Assembly (NCBI RefSeq): GCF_002233675.1
Contig: NZ_NMUQ01000001.1
Coordinates: 1,704,675-1,768,674, forward strand
Source: Paenibacillus herberti
GTDB taxonomy: Bacteria; Bacillota; Bacilli; Paenibacillales; Paenibacillaceae
Reading direction: 5' to 3'
Length of the DNA stretch: 64,000 bases
Shown: one piece after another, positions 62,599 through 64,000 of the stretch
Position numbering within the stretch: position 1 is the first letter of the stretch
Layout: every line of letters begins with the position of its first letter
Notes under the pieces: generated by a model
The model's input: only the letters and a program-made list of their open reading frames with translations
The model's database searches: none
Told to the model about the DNA's origin: nothing
Position numbers and translations under genes: made by a program

Positions 62599-64000
62599 GT
62601 TGTCCCCTCCTCTCCGTCTGCGAGCTGCCGGACGTGAGCCAGCAGCGCTGCTTCTTCATTAGCGACTTTACCACGCGCAGTTTCCCGCAAAAGACGGCCT
62701 AACAGCGGGCCGAGCCATGGGCCAGGCCGACGGCCTAGCTCAATCTGGAGCTTGCGCCCATCCACGGCTAGCTCCTTCAGTGATCGTACCGGCATCGCCT
62801 GCAGCCAAGCCCGGCAATTTGCAGCCGCCTCTGCGGGATCCACCATAGCACCCGAGCTGCTAAGGCCAGGCCGTTCAGAAGCAGGCTTTAGCGCTGGCAT
62901 GGACCGCCCATGCCACTCAGCAAGCTCTACCGCTGGCATTGACTCCTCATGCCGTTCCATGTCCTCTACCGACAGCCTTGACGGCCCAAGCGGCGTTAAC
63001 AACCCGGCATGCAGCCCATGCTTTTCTGCCTGTTCCATAAACTCAAGCCAATGTTCAGCCGCGGCCTGTCCTTCGTCCAGGACGAGCTCAGTCCATAACT
63101 TGCTGCTCAGACGCTCCCAGCCGGCTGCGACTAGCTTGTAATGCATCCGCAGGATGTCGGCCAACCGATCCCTCCGTGCATGGCTGTAACGCAGACGATC
63201 GAACCATCCTGCAGCCGTTGCCTCATCCAGTTCGAGCAGTAGAAAAAGAGCTGCCCATCCGTCATCGGCTCCTCCAAGGCGGCTAGCCAACTCCATCCGC
63301 GAAGCCAGCTCGCTTTGTCTCTCCGGCATGGAAAAACTCATCTTCGCTTCATGCCAGCCCGGCAGAGAATCCTTGAAGTACGCAGGCAAATCGGAAGCCA
63401 CTAACAAAGCTGCCGCACGCGCTATGCCGCCTCCCCCAATCATTCGATCGAGCTCAAGCCCGACCCGCTCCATCGCGATCCGGCGCAAGCCCTCGCGGCT
63501 TGCCAGCAGTCCCTTCCACGTACCATGTGAAAATTTCAGCTTATACACGGAGGCGAAACGAATTCCTCGCAGCAGCCGCAGCGCATCCTCAGCGAATCGT
63601 TCCTTGGCATATCCAACAGCCCGAATCCGCCGTAGCGACAAGTCTTCACGCCCGCCAAACGGATCCCACAGCTTGCCCCGCCGATCCAGCGCCATCGCAT
63701 TCATCGTAAAATCACGCCGCAGCAGATCCTCCTCGAGATTGCGTATAAACGCAACCGAGGATGGTCTACGAGAATCCTCGTAATCCGCTTCCGCGCGGTA
63801 CGTCGTCACCTCGTATAGCTGACCACCGCTGCGGACGGTAACAGTCCCATGCTGCAGCCCGGTCGGGATACAGCCCGGAAAAAGCGCCATTACCTCCTCC
63901 GGCTGAGCCGGGGAGGCAATGTCCACATCCTTAAGCGATAAGCCGAGCAGCAGATCCCGCACGCACCCACCGACAAATACCGCCTCATGCCCGGCCTGTT
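62595..64000 (-). CDS. cca: CCA-adding tRNA nucleotidyltransferase (5' end outside window)
   Basis: The frame stays open to the window edge, with QAGHEAVFVGGCVRDLLLG at the visible start, so about 20-30 N-terminal residues are missing. The catalytic aspartates are in KDVDIAS, and RRDFTMNAMAL and FAEDALRLLRGIRFAS are class II Cca motifs. The C-terminal half is less conserved, with an Ala- and Leu-rich segment. Adds or repairs the CCA end of tRNAs. Coupled to birA by a 4-bp overlap, as in Bacillus. Confidence 0.95.
   Translation of the reverse strand, partial: QAGHEAVFVGGCVRDLLLGLSLKDVDIASPAQPEEVMALFPGCIPTGLQHGTVTVRSGGQLYEVTTYRAEADYEDSRRPSSVAFIRNLEEDLLRRDFTMNAMALDRRGKLWDPFGGREDLSLRRIRAVGYAKERFAEDALRLLRGIRFASVYKLKFSHGTWKGLLASREGLRRIAMERVGLELDRMIGGGGIARAAALLVASDLPAYFKDSLPGWHEAKMSFSMPERQSELASRMELASRLGGADDGWAALFLLLELDEATAAGWFDRLRYSHARRDRLADILRMHYKLVAAGWERLSSKLWTELVLDEGQAAAEHWLEFMEQAEKHGLHAGLLTPLGPSRLSVEDMERHEESMPAVELAEWHGRSMPALKPASERPGLSSSGAMVDPAEAAANCRAWLQAMPVRSLKELAVDGRKLQIELGRRPGPWLGPLLGRLLRETARGKVANEEAALLAHVRQLADGEEGTT

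Overview
The window looks like a chromosomal segment of a low-to-moderate GC, endospore-forming Firmicute, most likely Paenibacillus or a close relative. Three things point there. Gene order at the right end (cca-birA-panBCD-dinG-tseB-asnS-dnaD) follows the Bacillales arrangement. Cell-surface proteins carry copper-amine-oxidase-N and SLH domains. Ribosome binding sites are strong (AGGAGG-like), with many TTG and GTG starts. I identified the genus by recognising proteins, not by a search.

Left end (1-11.2 kb, all minus strand): palindromic tandem repeats; a double dynamin-like GTPase (dynA type) with an extreme alanine-rich linker; a small conserved protein; endonuclease III (nth); a secreted copper-amine-oxidase-N protein; and a three-gene envelope operon of N-acetylmuramoyl-L-alanine amidase, GerMN lipoprotein and SLH protein.

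11.7-37.7 kb is a metabolic and accessory stretch. It has a GH78-type glycosidase with a divergent AraC regulator; an orphan P-loop kinase; a frameshifted small membrane protein; leuCD with a divergent LysR gene; and a methionine-salvage group (mtnU, mtnE, mtnW, mtnX, mtnB) split by proBAC, whose leader is a T-box riboswitch. Then come a MocR regulator facing an EamA exporter, and a three-gene Gfo/Idh plus sugar-phosphate-isomerase set with a divergent AraC gene.

38.2-45.1 kb is an AT-rich island bordered by decayed IS elements (ISL3 relics on both sides, an IS5 relic on the right). It carries a secreted DUF2712-like peptide, three ABC permeases, an ABC ATPase and a membrane-anchored accessory protein. 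This is the most system-like novelty in the window.

45.3-64 kb is a dense minus-strand core block: ferritin, DUF1450 protein, dnaD, asnS, ackA, hbd, an FtsH-like AAA protease, a membrane protein, tseB, mtaD, rex, dinG, a TPR protein, panD-panC-panB, birA and cca (cut by the window end). Many neighbours overlap by 1-8 bases, suggesting translational coupling. panBCD has its own promoter, a leader of about 250 nt, and an intrinsic terminator just before panB, so it looks attenuated.

In Bacillus subtilis dnaD and nth are adjacent. Here about 41 kb lies between them, so the middle of the window looks inserted into, or rearranged within, an otherwise conserved neighbourhood.
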